This document shows, piece after piece, positions 47,034 through 55,131 of a stretch of 64,000 bases of DNA. The position numbers and the translations under genes were made by a program. Within the stretch, counting starts at the first letter, position 1. Every line of letters begins with the position of its first letter. Origin of the DNA: Rhodophyticola porphyridii (GTDB lineage: Bacteria > Pseudomonadota > Alphaproteobacteria > Rhodobacterales > Rhodobacteraceae); the NCBI RefSeq assembly GCF_003688285.1, contig NZ_RCNT01000002.1:372001-436000 (forward strand), in the 5' to 3' direction. The notes under the pieces are model-generated. The model worked only from the letters and a program-made list of their open reading frames with translations. It made no database searches and was not told the DNA's origin.

Positions 47034-49032
47034 TTTCTTCGAAGAGATTGCCGGGCTGGTCATTATCTGTGGCCTCCTGGCCGTCACCTTCACTCTGGCG
47101 GTCTTTCTCACGCCTTATGTGCTGCTCATCGGGGGCACCGGGCTCTTGGGTTACATCTGGTATCACCATCCGGCGCGGCGCGAGCAGGAAAGCCGGGAGC
47201 TCACGCTGGCGCTCTATGAAGACGTGCTGCGGCAAACGAAGACGGTCTCGGTCACGGGTGAGCTGGAGCGGGCCCTGGCGCATTACCCGGACGCCATTCG
47301 CCTGCAAGTGACGCCAATTGCCGAAGCGCTGTTGCGGGGGGAGCTCCTGACCCCTGACGTGCCCGAGCCACCTGCGGTCTGCAACTCGGTGGAAGGTGCG
47401 CGCTATCGCGATAGCCTGGCCAAGATATCTCAGAACAAATCCGATAGCCGCAAAGTACGGTTAGCGGTCGGCATGGTGGCGGAGGCGATAGACGCGGTGG
47501 CCGGGCAGGCGCCCGAGAGTGAGGGCACAGTGATGGCGGATGTGGCCTATTGCCTGAAGGACACTCGTGAGGCGGTTACGCAGGCGGCGATGCCCTTCTA
47601 CCAGGAGAATGACTACAACCTCTTTGCGGGGCTGCGGGAGACCATCGACCTCAACCTGGCCCGCGCCAAGGGAGTCTACCCCGAAGACTACACCAAGCCG
47701 GATGTGGTGCAGGCCTATCTCCAGGGCACACCCCTGGAATGGCTGTTTGAGCTGAAGGTGCCCTTCGGCGTGCCGGAGCCCCTGCGCTATGAGCACTGCT
47801 TCATGGTGGCGGGCACCGGCCACGGCAAGACCCAGACCATCCAGCATCACATTGCCCATGACCTGGCGGATTTGGGCCAGAAATCGGTCATCGTGATTGA
47901 TAGCCAGCGGGAGCTCATAGACAACATCCTGCGGCTCGATATCCCGAAAGAGCAGATTGTCCTCATCGACCCCGAGGACATCGACTATCCCGTGGCCATC
48001 AATCTCTTCTCGGCTGGTGGTGACCGATTGGCGGGCTATTCGGCGCTGGAGCGGGAACAGCTGCGCAACTCAGTGGTGGAGCTCTACGAGTTTGTGCTGG
48101 CATCCATCATGGATACCAGCCTGACCGGCCAGCAATCGGTCATCTTCCGCTATGTGACGCGGCTGATGCTGGAAATCCCCGGCGCCACGCTGCACACCTT
48201 CCTCGATATCCTCGAAGGCGGCGACTATCGCCAGTATATCGACCGGCTGGAAGGCGTGGCCCGCTCCTTCTTTGACAACCAGTTCAATGACCCGGGCTTC
48301 AAGCGGATGCGCGAAGCGGTCATCCGGCGGCTCTACCTTATCTTGGAAAACCGTATCTTCGACCGCATGTTCTCCAACCCCGAAAGCAAGTTCGACCTGT
48401 TTGCCGAGATGAACGCGGGCAAGCTCATCCTTATCAACACGTCCAAGGCCACCTTGAAAGAAACCGGCACCAAAGCCTTTGGCCGGTTCTTCATTGCGAT
48501 GATTGCCCAAGCGGCGGCGGAGCGGGCACTTATCCCGCGCGATGACCGCATCCCCTGCATCGTCTATCTCGATGAGGCGCAGGAGTATCTGGACAAGAAC
48601 GTGAGTGTCATCCTGTCTCAGGCCCGCAAGCAGAATATCGGGTTGTTCATGGCGACCCAGGACTTGGAGCATATCCCGAGACCCGTTCTGAGCTCCATCC
48701 AGGCCAATACGTCCATCCGCATGGCCGGTGGTACCTCGGCGGCAGATGCCCGCGCCATGGCCTCCGAGATGAACGTGTCCGTGGATGCCATCAAGGATGT
48801 GCCGAAGCTCACCTTCGCCACCTATGTGAAAGGCTTTGTCTCGCGGGCCATTCCGGTGACTTTCCCGGTGGGCACGATGGAGGCGCTGCCCAAGCGTGAT
48901 GCTATGGAGGAGCTGCGGGCCTATCAGCGGGCGCGCTATGCGGTTGCGCCCAATGTGGCGGGCGAGGGGTTCACCATGCGCGATTCGGGGCGCAAGCCTC
49001 CGGCGGAAGAGCCGTTCGAGGACACATGGTGA
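47023..49032 (+). CDS. HerA/VirD4-type membrane-anchored DNA-translocating ATPase
   Basis: A 669-residue protein. One or two N-terminal membrane segments (residues 11 to 48), a helical middle, then a P-loop domain: Walker A GTGHGKTQ (264-271), Walker B CIVYLDEAQEYL (about 512-523), and SQARKQNIGLFMATQDLEHIP as the sensor region. This arrangement fits conjugative coupling proteins that pump DNA. The start is TTG 47023, overlapping the previous gene. No relaxase or type IV secretion genes follow, suggesting a mobilizable element that relies on a helper. Confidence 0.8.
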   Translation: MKSDFFEEIAGLVIICGLLAVTFTLAVFLTPYVLLIGGTGLLGYIWYHHPARREQESRELTLALYEDVLRQTKTVSVTGELERALAHYPDAIRLQVTPIAEALLRGELLTPDVPEPPAVCNSVEGARYRDSLAKISQNKSDSRKVRLAVGMVAEAIDAVAGQAPESEGTVMADVAYCLKDTREAVTQAAMPFYQENDYNLFAGLRETIDLNLARAKGVYPEDYTKPDVVQAYLQGTPLEWLFELKVPFGVPEPLRYEHCFMVAGTGHGKTQTIQHHIAHDLADLGQKSVIVIDSQRELIDNILRLDIPKEQIVLIDPEDIDYPVAINLFSAGGDRLAGYSALEREQLRNSVVELYEFVLASIMDTSLTGQQSVIFRYVTRLMLEIPGATLHTFLDILEGGDYRQYIDRLEGVARSFFDNQFNDPGFKRMREAVIRRLYLILENRIFDRMFSNPESKFDLFAEMNAGKLILINTSKATLKETGTKAFGRFFIAMIAQAAAERALIPRDDRIPCIVYLDEAQEYLDKNVSVILSQARKQNIGLFMATQDLEHIPRPVLSSIQANTSIRMAGGTSAADARAMASEMNVSVDAIKDVPKLTFATYVKGFVSRAIPVTFPVGTMEALPKRDAMEELRAYQRARYAVAPNVAGEGFTMRDSGRKPPAEEPFEDTW

Positions 49033-49093
49033 CCCAGGCTGCCCCATCCTGACCGTCCTCCTCAGAGGGCGCTCAGGCGGCTAGAATGGACCC

Positions 49094-49849
49094 ATGCCGC
49101 GCCGTCACCGCCTCACCCCCGAGAAGCACCTCAAACACGCCCCCTGGCGCTTCACAGCGACCGACAAGGCCGTCCTGACTCGTCTGGCGCAGTATCGGTA
49201 TCTGAAGAGCCTCACGCTCCAGAAACTGACCGGACGACCCATCGCGACGGTGAACTACTCCCTGCGCAAGCTCTTCGACCGGCGCCTGATAGACAAGCCA
49301 CACCGGCAGGTGGAGGGGTTCAACCATCTCAACGCCCCAGACATCTACGAAATCAACGCGCGGGGCAGGCGCTGGCTGACCGAAGAGGTGCCGGAGGTCA
49401 CGACGCTGAGCCGGACGCACACCGAGGGGCCGCCCAAGCACTTCGCCCATAGCGTGGCCATATGTGATGCGCTGGCAGAGATTGAGCTCGAAGTGGCGAC
49501 GGCGGGTAACGCGTTCATCCCCGCAGCCACCATCCTGGCCAAAGCAACCGTGCCAAACCCGCTGAAGATGCCCTGTACCATCGAGCACACGTTCCCGAAC
49601 GGCAAGCATGAGCGGCTGGAGACGTTCATCATCCCCGATGGGGTGTATGGGGTTAGGTATCCTGACGGGAGGTCTGAGTTGGTGTTTTTGGAGGTGGAGC
49701 GGTGTAATCCGCGAAACCCTCAGACCTTGTTTCGTGCTTCACTGCTCCGGAAAACCCTCTCATATCGCGCGTTACGGGAAGCTGAAACGGCAAGATGTCT
49801 AGGCAAGAAATCCTTTGGTGTTCGATTTATTGGACTTAGCGACCGCTGA
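49094..49849 (+). CDS. replication-relaxation-like protein
   Basis: A 251-residue protein. The N-terminal winged helix (TDKAVLTRLAQYRYLKSLTLQKLTGRPIATVNYSLRKLFDRRLIDK) is followed by HFAHSVAICDALAEIELEV and FIIPDGVYGVRYPDGRSELVFLEVERC, the pattern of the Replic_Relax family, whose later part may be nuclease-like. Family members usually run longer; this one stops soon after ARCLGKKSFGVRFIG, and the base composition becomes A/T-rich from about 49,650. A shortened C-terminus is therefore likely. Confidence 0.7.
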   Translation: MPRRHRLTPEKHLKHAPWRFTATDKAVLTRLAQYRYLKSLTLQKLTGRPIATVNYSLRKLFDRRLIDKPHRQVEGFNHLNAPDIYEINARGRRWLTEEVPEVTTLSRTHTEGPPKHFAHSVAICDALAEIELEVATAGNAFIPAATILAKATVPNPLKMPCTIEHTFPNGKHERLETFIIPDGVYGVRYPDGRSELVFLEVERCNPRNPQTLFRASLLRKTLSYRALREAETARCLGKKSFGVRFIGLSDR

Positions 49850-50669
49850 GTTCTGCTGTGATTTGAGCTTTTGAATGACTGCGCACTACTTTGAAATGGG
49901 ATTTACGGGCAGGTGTGTATGGTACAGGAACCCTTTGCGACACGCTGAGGGCCGTTAGCGACCTGTTGACACAATTGAAACAAATATCACTTTTTCGTGA
50001 TGCGTTTCGTAACTCGATGTCGTCGAATTCTTGTCGCGAGTTTTTACAAGCTGCGATTATCTCTCCTGTAATCACCAGTCGAAATTTTTGCACTCTAAGA
50101 ATACAGCAGTTGTTTCAAGCTTGCGTATTGGTTGTTGTGCGTTCATAGTCTTGCACAACATGTAGCACGCCAGCCTACGGGGTGCATGTCCGAAAGAACA
50201 TCCTTCTGGGCTCATTCCCCTGAAGGCAGCCATGACTGGGAATGATTGGGAAATATTGCCGATGCGAACGACTTTGAGAATGGCCATCGTTACGTCAGGA
50301 AGCCGCATGGTCAATATTCTTGACGGGGCGGGGGGGCTCTGGCTACGAACGCTCTTGGGCTGGTCTACTGCTCATCAACGCCGGGGTTTTCTGAGGTGAC
50401 TCCGGGTGGTGCGTCGGGGGGAGCGGCTTGGAGCGTGTAGAAACCGCCCGGCATCCTGGGGGGAACTAATGTCGGAATGTCTTATGCCTTTGACGGTGTC
50501 TCGATTGGGTGAGTTCGAACAGCGCACTACGTGTGCCACCGCGCCCACGTCGCGTCGACACACTCCTAGTTATCCACAGCCTTGCAGCTATGCATCTGAC
50601 CACCTACATGACATAGTAAAGAGAGTAAGAGATGCGGACATACGTGCCACAAAGTTGTCTCATTCTCGC
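49850..50669. other. 820-base gene-free region, possible origin
   Basis: No plausible gene on either strand; the open frames found lack protein character. It holds a perfect DnaA-box sequence, TTATCCACA, at 50570-50578, and A/T-rich stretches around 49,960-50,110. It lies between the replication-relaxation-like gene and a small membrane protein gene. It could be an origin of replication or transfer, or simply decayed DNA. Confidence 0.4.
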
Positions 50670-50915
50670 CTAGCTCTTTCCGCCGTCGCGACGAAAGAAC
50701 GCCGTGATGCGGGGCCAGAGTGCGCTCCAGAACCGCAAAAGAGCTCCGACGATACCGAGTGCGACATACACCAGAAACGCCCACGGAAACAGCTTCGTGG
50801 CCAGTTCGAAGTCATACGCGCTGGGGATGACCTTAGCTGCATAGTGTGGCGTTCCCGTGGCCATGTACGAAATGTGCGCGAGGCGTTCGAGGTGGTGAAG
50901 AAAGTTAGACGGCAT
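50670..50915 (-). CDS. small membrane protein, 81 aa
   Basis: An 81-residue protein with a strong Shine-Dalgarno (TAGGAGG, 6 bases before the ATG on the minus strand). Residues 40 to 70 form a membrane helix with an aromatic border (LFPWAFLVYVALGIVGALLRFWSALWPRITAFF), and the C-terminus is basic (RRDGGKS). No family recognised. It is the only credible gene in 1.3 kb and lies opposite to its neighbours, as small membrane effectors or immunity proteins often do; that role is speculation. Confidence 0.65.
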   Translation of the reverse strand: MPSNFLHHLERLAHISYMATGTPHYAAKVIPSAYDFELATKLFPWAFLVYVALGIVGALLRFWSALWPRITAFFRRDGGKS

Positions 50916-51062
50916 ATCGGCCTCCTAAGGGCTGGTGTAGCTGGGAGGGCTGTAGGAAGCCCGCCGAGCTGGAGTTGCGTTGCAGTGACTCCATAATACG
51001 GCAGCGGGTTGGGTTCTGCCTAGCCCGCTGTCCACAAATCCATCCACAGAGCGCGACGCTTT

Positions 51063-51088
51063 AACCCGAGGAAATCACTCGGGTTTTT
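51063..51088 (+). terminator. intrinsic terminator, plus strand
   Basis: AACCCGAG, loop GAAATCA and CTCGGGTT followed by TTT is a classic rho-independent terminator. It points to a plus-strand transcript ending here, yet no plus-strand gene lies in the 1.2 kb upstream; DnaA-box-like repeats (TGTCCACAA, CATCCACAG) sit at about 51,029-51,049. Confidence 0.7.
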
Positions 51089-51211
51089 AGTTGTCCCCTG
51101 TTAAGCAGCTGAATCAAAACAGCAAGTCGGGATTTCAGATAAAAATATACTGGGTTTGCGAGAGTTTTCTTTTTCGATATTATAGAAATCAAACCTCTAG
51201 CGGAGCCATCA

Positions 51212-51667
51212 GTGGACGCTTCTTTGACAAAGAACCCGCGAATCATCATCGAAGTTATCCGCGAACTTATCGATTCGGACTTTGAAGGGAATGTCCAGAG
51301 GGCGGCGGAAGAAATTTCTCGCGTTGCCTTGGAGGATAAGCGGTCAAAGCGGGACTACAAGGTAATCTCCGCCAGCATTCTCTATGCTATCATGGCCGAC
51401 AAGTCGCACATCAAGTTCAGCCAGGTGGAAATGATTGCCACCTATATTGGTATTCCCGTTGGTGTGTTCCTCTTCCTGACCAGGATTAGAGCCAGCAGAC
51501 GGGACAACAATGGAGCTGATTTGCAGTATCTGAAGAGCGTCTACGCGGTTTTGGGGGAGGTGTTCGAGCAGAACAGCGCCCCAGTGAGCTACGAAAAGAT
51601 AAAGGAGATTGGGTCTGGCAACGTCCAGCTCTCGCTCTGGGAAGAAGACTCATCCGACGGCCCTTGA
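51212..51667 (+). CDS. hypothetical protein, possibly XRE-like
   Basis: A 151-residue protein starting at GTG 51212, with GGAG 7 bases upstream. QVEMIATYIGIPVGVFLFLTRIRASRRDNN resembles the end of an XRE-type HTH domain and its linker; the helices before it (NVQRAAEEISRVALEDKRSKRDYKVISASILYAIMADKSHIKF) could complete it. The rest is acidic. A DNA-binding regulator is likely but unproven. It is convergent with the nuclease gene downstream. Confidence 0.55.
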   Translation: MDASLTKNPRIIIEVIRELIDSDFEGNVQRAAEEISRVALEDKRSKRDYKVISASILYAIMADKSHIKFSQVEMIATYIGIPVGVFLFLTRIRASRRDNNGADLQYLKSVYAVLGEVFEQNSAPVSYEKIKEIGSGNVQLSLWEEDSSDGP

Positions 51668-51680
51668 TGTTGCCCTGCGA

Positions 51681-52094
51681 TTAATGACACCAAAACTCAT
51701 CACCGTCCGGCCACCGCCGAGCGAGCCCTTCCTCAATCAGGATGTCCCCCACATCACGCCCGTTGATGTATATGGTGGCCAAATCACGTCCCCGGCCCCC
51801 GACCGCGCCGCTCGGCACCAGCTCCCAATCGTTGGTGTTCAAGAGCTCAGCCAGCCGCGCTGACGCCTGGCGCGCCAACGCCACCTCTGCCGCGCCGCCG
51901 CAGACATCCGTATATGGTTCCGGTGTATCGAAACCCTCCAGCCGGTACTTGGTGCCCTGGAGCCAGAGCGTGTCGCCGTCCACAATGCAGGTGTAGCGAT
52001 TGGGACTGTCGCAGAGCGCGATGGACTGACCCGATGCCGCGACGGCTATCGCAAGTCCAAAGGCAACGGCGACGATGGCAGTGAGTATTCGCAT
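51681..52094 (-). CDS. secreted SNase-like thermonuclease
   Basis: A 137-residue protein with a signal peptide (MRILTAIVAVAFGLAIAVAASGQS). CIVDGDTLWLQGTKYRLEGFDTPEPY and GGRGRDLATIYINGRDVGDILIEEGLARRWPDG are the SNase core: the Asp of VDGDT, Arg of YRLEG, Asp/Glu of FDTPE and Arg of GGRGR match the Ca2+ and catalytic sites. It would degrade extracellular or periplasmic nucleic acid. ATG 52094 is chosen at the signal peptide, with GGAG upstream. Divergent from the SRAP gene. Confidence 0.85.
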   Translation of the reverse strand: MRILTAIVAVAFGLAIAVAASGQSIALCDSPNRYTCIVDGDTLWLQGTKYRLEGFDTPEPYTDVCGGAAEVALARQASARLAELLNTNDWELVPSGAVGGRGRDLATIYINGRDVGDILIEEGLARRWPDGDEFWCH

Positions 52095-52220
52095 GTCTTG
52101 CTCCAGGTGACGGGTGCGTGCTTCATAGAACTGGATTTGGGTAAAACAATGACCACTCGGCCAGTGCCGTACCACATATTTGGACTTGCTTCACCGAAAT
52201 GTTCGCGTAATGTTCTTCTG

Positions 52221-53201
52221 ATGTCTCGGCGCTCCACACCACAGAAGAAGATTGATGAGCGGGCCTTCCCGGTGCGGGTGCGGTTTGCCGTGCCCGAACG
52301 GGGTCTCGGCGCACGGATGGACGACCTGCACCGCTGGTTGGCTGCTGAGGTGGGGTCAGGCGAGTACGCCGTGCATTCGTCAAGCGCGCTCGCCATGGAT
52401 GCTACTGGTGTGTATCTCCGGGATGTGGCCGGGGCGCAGGCGTTGCTGCAGGCCTTCCCTGACCTGATGCTTGCCGATTGCCTCGACCGGGGCATATACA
52501 CGTCTCCAGCCCACAGTGCGGCCTGGTCGGGACTGGATATCTTCAGCGTGTGCAACCTCTATTCAATGACCAAAGGGCAAGACGCTATCCGAGAGATAGC
52601 GAAGGCCTGGGACGACCGTACCGGGAATATGCCGCCCCTATCGGGTATCTTTCCGGACTATGCAGCCCCTGTTGTTTGGAATGGTGAGGCGGGACGGGTT
52701 CTGTCCATGATGCGGTGGGGTATGCCCTCGCCAGCCTTTGCCCTGAAGAACAAGAAGACTGACCCCGGCGTGACCAATGTACGGAACACGAAGTCTCCCC
52801 ATTGGCGGCGCTGGTTGGGCGTCCAGCACCGCTGCGTGGTACCGTTCACATCGTTCTCTGAGTACGAGAAACAGCCTGGACAATCCCCGACACCGGTGTG
52901 GTTTGCGCTTGGCGATGACCGTCCGCTGGCCTTTTTCGCGGGTATCTGGACGAGTTGGACATCGGTCAGAAAGCTGAAGGAGGGTGAGACCACCAACGAC
53001 CTATTCGGCTTCTTGACCACGGATGCCAACCGAGAGGTCGGTGCCATTCACCCCAAAGCGATGCCGGTTATCTTGCAGACAGCCGAGGAGATTGACCGCT
53101 GGCTCACTGCCCCAACCGAAGACGCGCTGGAGATGCAGCGCCCGTTGCCGGATGACAGTCTACAGCTGGTCGCCAAGGGAAACCGGGAGGATGTCGCGTA
53201 A
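52221..53201 (+). CDS. SRAP (HMCES/YedK-like) protein with an in-frame N-terminal extension
   Basis: A single 326-residue frame. The first 109 residues (AFPVRVRFAVPERGLGARMDDLHRWL...) resemble a separate small alphaproteobacterial protein. The rest is a complete SRAP domain, which in other proteins links covalently to abasic sites in DNA: Cys in CNLYS, Asn in TNVRNT, Glu in FSEYEK and His in IHPKAMPVIL. SRAP chemistry needs that Cys at the N-terminus after Met removal, and a GTG codon stands directly before it (52548). Either the fused protein is inactive as a crosslinker or two products are made. Confidence 0.75.
   Translation: MSRRSTPQKKIDERAFPVRVRFAVPERGLGARMDDLHRWLAAEVGSGEYAVHSSSALAMDATGVYLRDVAGAQALLQAFPDLMLADCLDRGIYTSPAHSAAWSGLDIFSVCNLYSMTKGQDAIREIAKAWDDRTGNMPPLSGIFPDYAAPVVWNGEAGRVLSMMRWGMPSPAFALKNKKTDPGVTNVRNTKSPHWRRWLGVQHRCVVPFTSFSEYEKQPGQSPTPVWFALGDDRPLAFFAGIWTSWTSVRKLKEGETTNDLFGFLTTDANREVGAIHPKAMPVILQTAEEIDRWLTAPTEDALEMQRPLPDDSLQLVAKGNREDVA
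52548..52550 (+). promoter_or_regulatory. probable internal GTG start of active SRAP
   Basis: Initiation here would give a 217-residue MCNLYS... protein with Cys2, Asn77, Glu105 and His168, the normal SRAP plan. The sequence upstream (GACTGGATATCTTCAGC) shows only a weak ribosome site, so use of this start is inferred from the chemistry of the family. Confidence 0.55.
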
Positions 53202-53230
53202 ACGGTTCTGGTGAGCACTTCCAAGCAGAT

Positions 53231-53848
53231 TTAGCGCCACATCCGCTCAGCAATGGCCAATTCATCCGCTCCAAGCGCGTTGGTATAGATGGCGGTCGTG
53301 GTCATCGACGCATGACCCAGCCACTTTTGCACCATGTTGAGCGGCACCCCGCATTTGATGGCATGGATGCCATAACCGTGGCGTAAGCCCTTGGGGCAGG
53401 CCTGCGCGCCGATGATATCAGCGCGGGCCATCACAGACTTCACCCACCGGTAGGCGGTAACCCGGTTTAGGGGACGGTCGCCATGCGTCCAAAGCGGGGC
53501 GTGCGGCATTGCCATGTCCAAAGCATGTACTTCCGCCAGAAGCACCATCAGCCTTGCAGGCACCGGCACCTCGCGAAAAACCCCAGTCTTGCGTCGTTTC
53601 AGGGTTTGGAAGGTGATGGTCTGCGCGTCGGGTTGGACAGCCGAGGTCGTCAAGGCTAGCGCTTCGGAAATCCGGCACCCGGTCAAGAGCAAGGTCAGGC
53701 AGAGGCTCTGCACCTGGGGTGCAGCGGCACCGGTCGCCCGCAGGAAACGCTGCCGTTCCTCGGCATTGATATAGAGGCGCTGGCGCGCCGGATTGTAGAG
53801 CTTCATAGAGGAAACGGATTGAGCGTCATAGTTTGGGCCAGCCAACAT
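53231..53848 (-). CDS. XerC/D-like tyrosine recombinase, catalytic domain only
   Basis: A 205-residue protein with almost no core-binding domain. Arg in LTGCRISEAL, K-G-L-R-H in ACPKGLRHGYG (the first His of H-x-x-R is Lys here), His in LGHAS and Tyr in AIYTNALG form the active site. Lone catalytic domains of this kind often resolve multimers or invert short segments. Start 53848 or the Met at 53806; neither has a clear ribosome site. A pair of palindromic sites lies 45 to 200 bases upstream. Confidence 0.85.
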   Translation of the reverse strand: MLAGPNYDAQSVSSMKLYNPARQRLYINAEERQRFLRATGAAAPQVQSLCLTLLLTGCRISEALALTTSAVQPDAQTITFQTLKRRKTGVFREVPVPARLMVLLAEVHALDMAMPHAPLWTHGDRPLNRVTAYRWVKSVMARADIIGAQACPKGLRHGYGIHAIKCGVPLNMVQKWLGHASMTTTAIYTNALGADELAIAERMWR

Positions 53849-53892
53849 TAAACTGGCGGCGTACGTCCCAAGGCCTCAAAGTGTGGCTTGAG

Positions 53893-53919
53893 TGAAACAC
53901 TATTGCTAATAGTGTTTCA
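53893..53919. repeat. palindromic site 1 near the recombinase
   Basis: Two perfect 12-base arms, TGAAACACTATT and AATAGTGTTTCA, surround the centre GCT. A copy in the opposite orientation lies 134 bases downstream. It is a candidate recombinase site or operator. Confidence 0.6.
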
Positions 53920-54026
53920 GCGGCAGATAAATGCTCTACAACAACAGCTTAGCCGATTGCCAGCATACGCTATCTGATGCAGTGAGGGAGCACAACATCC
54001 TCAACACCTTGGACTTTGACGATTGT

Positions 54027-54049
54027 ACACTATTAGCAATAGTGTTTCA
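54027..54049. repeat. palindromic site 2, inverted copy of site 1
   Basis: The 23 bases are the reverse complement of 53893-53915, with centre AGC and arms ACACTATT/AATAGTGT. Because each copy is itself a near-palindrome, the central three bases give the site its direction, and the two copies point opposite ways. Confidence 0.6.
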
Positions 54050-54112
54050 GGGTGAGTGTGGGGAAAGCTCTTCAAAACAATGGTCTAGCCCATAATCTTT
54101 ATGGAGAGACCT

Positions 54113-54670
54113 ATGAAATCCCTACTCTCGGCAGCAATGCTGGCGTTGCTTGCCCTTCCCGCAAACGCCCAAGACGGCGACGTTGACTTCTCGGGCGCCT
54201 ATCTGGGCCTGAACGTAAATCGTTCGAGCTCCGACTCTTTCGATTCAGCATCCGTGGTCTCGGCCACATCCAACGGATTGGCGATCAGCGCTGGCTACCT
54301 CTTCGATGCCGGAGATTTCGTGGTGGGCGGTGACCTCACCTACCGCCGGAGCAATTACTCTGGGACGAATGTGACAACAGCAACGGCGCTGGATGGAACG
54401 ATTACCGGTGCAGCAGTTGGTCTGAGAGTGGGCTACCCGATGGGACGCATCATGCCATACTTTGGCGCGCGGGTCGGACGTGGCACGGACGATTTTGGAA
54501 CCGGTTCGTTCGATTTCAACTCCCGGGAGATTACGGTTGGAGCCGAGTTTGCGCTGACCGAAAGCGTTTTCACGAACCTGAGCGTCGAGCGGATAAGGCT
54601 CGACTATCGCGGTACCGACCTCAACCTGCGTAGCAACGTAGTCGCACTGGGCCTGAGCTACCGGTTCTGA
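54113..54670 (+). CDS. small outer-membrane beta-barrel protein
   Basis: A 185-residue protein with a signal peptide (MKSLLSAAMLALLALPANA). Alternating hydrophobic strands follow (GAYLGLNVNRS, LAISAGYLFDAGDFVVGGDLTYRRS, AAVGLRVGYPMGRIMPYFGARVG) and it ends ALGLSYRF with a C-terminal Phe, the barrel-assembly signal. It belongs to the OmpA-barrel/porin-like (OMP_b-brl) group. I chose ATG 54113, with GGAGAG upstream. It lies 63 bases after palindromic site 2. Confidence 0.85.
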   Translation: MKSLLSAAMLALLALPANAQDGDVDFSGAYLGLNVNRSSSDSFDSASVVSATSNGLAISAGYLFDAGDFVVGGDLTYRRSNYSGTNVTTATALDGTITGAAVGLRVGYPMGRIMPYFGARVGRGTDDFGTGSFDFNSREITVGAEFALTESVFTNLSVERIRLDYRGTDLNLRSNVVALGLSYRF

Positions 54671-54752
54671 GGCTTTGACACGACGCGGCTTCACTCCCGC
54701 GGCTCAGTCAAGCCGCCAGGTGTAGGGCCAGCAACCAGTTTGGAGGGAAGTG

Positions 54753-55088
54753 ATGCAAAACACGTTGAGAAAACCGGCCCGGACACTCTGTACTCTTGTC
54801 GCGCTGGGGCTGGCGACAACGCTGCTGAGCGGCTGCCTGACGGCGGCAGCGGTCGCGGTGCCACTCATAACCACGGCGGGCATGACAGCTGCCACTAACA
54901 CCTCAGTCGACCGAACCGTGAGCCACGCGGCACGGGTCAGTCGGATGAACTGCGGTCAGTTGCGGACAGAATACGCCCGTCTGCAGCGAGACACCCTGGG
55001 TCGGGTCAATCCGATGGGTGGCTGGGCCGGTCGGCGCGCGGCAGTAGTGTCTGCTGCCGCCGATAGAGGCTGCAACCTATCCAGCTAG
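54753..55088 (+). CDS. small lipoprotein, 111 aa
   Basis: A lipobox (LLSGC, Cys at about 27) follows a basic n-region and hydrophobic core, so it is a lipoprotein. The mature part has a hydrophobic helix (LTAAAVAVPLITTAGMTAA) then a basic region with two further cysteines. GGAGGG precedes the ATG. Family not recognised. It may act with the barrel protein before it. Confidence 0.72.
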   Translation: MQNTLRKPARTLCTLVALGLATTLLSGCLTAAAVAVPLITTAGMTAATNTSVDRTVSHAARVSRMNCGQLRTEYARLQRDTLGRVNPMGGWAGRRAAVVSAAADRGCNLSS

Positions 55089-55131
55089 GCAAATCTACCC
55101 CGAACTCTGTACTCAATCGAAGGAGAAAATC

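Noticed and set aside
50406-50996. 196-codon plus-strand open frame
   Set aside because: It overlaps the minus-strand small membrane gene that has a perfect ribosome site, and its translation looks random.
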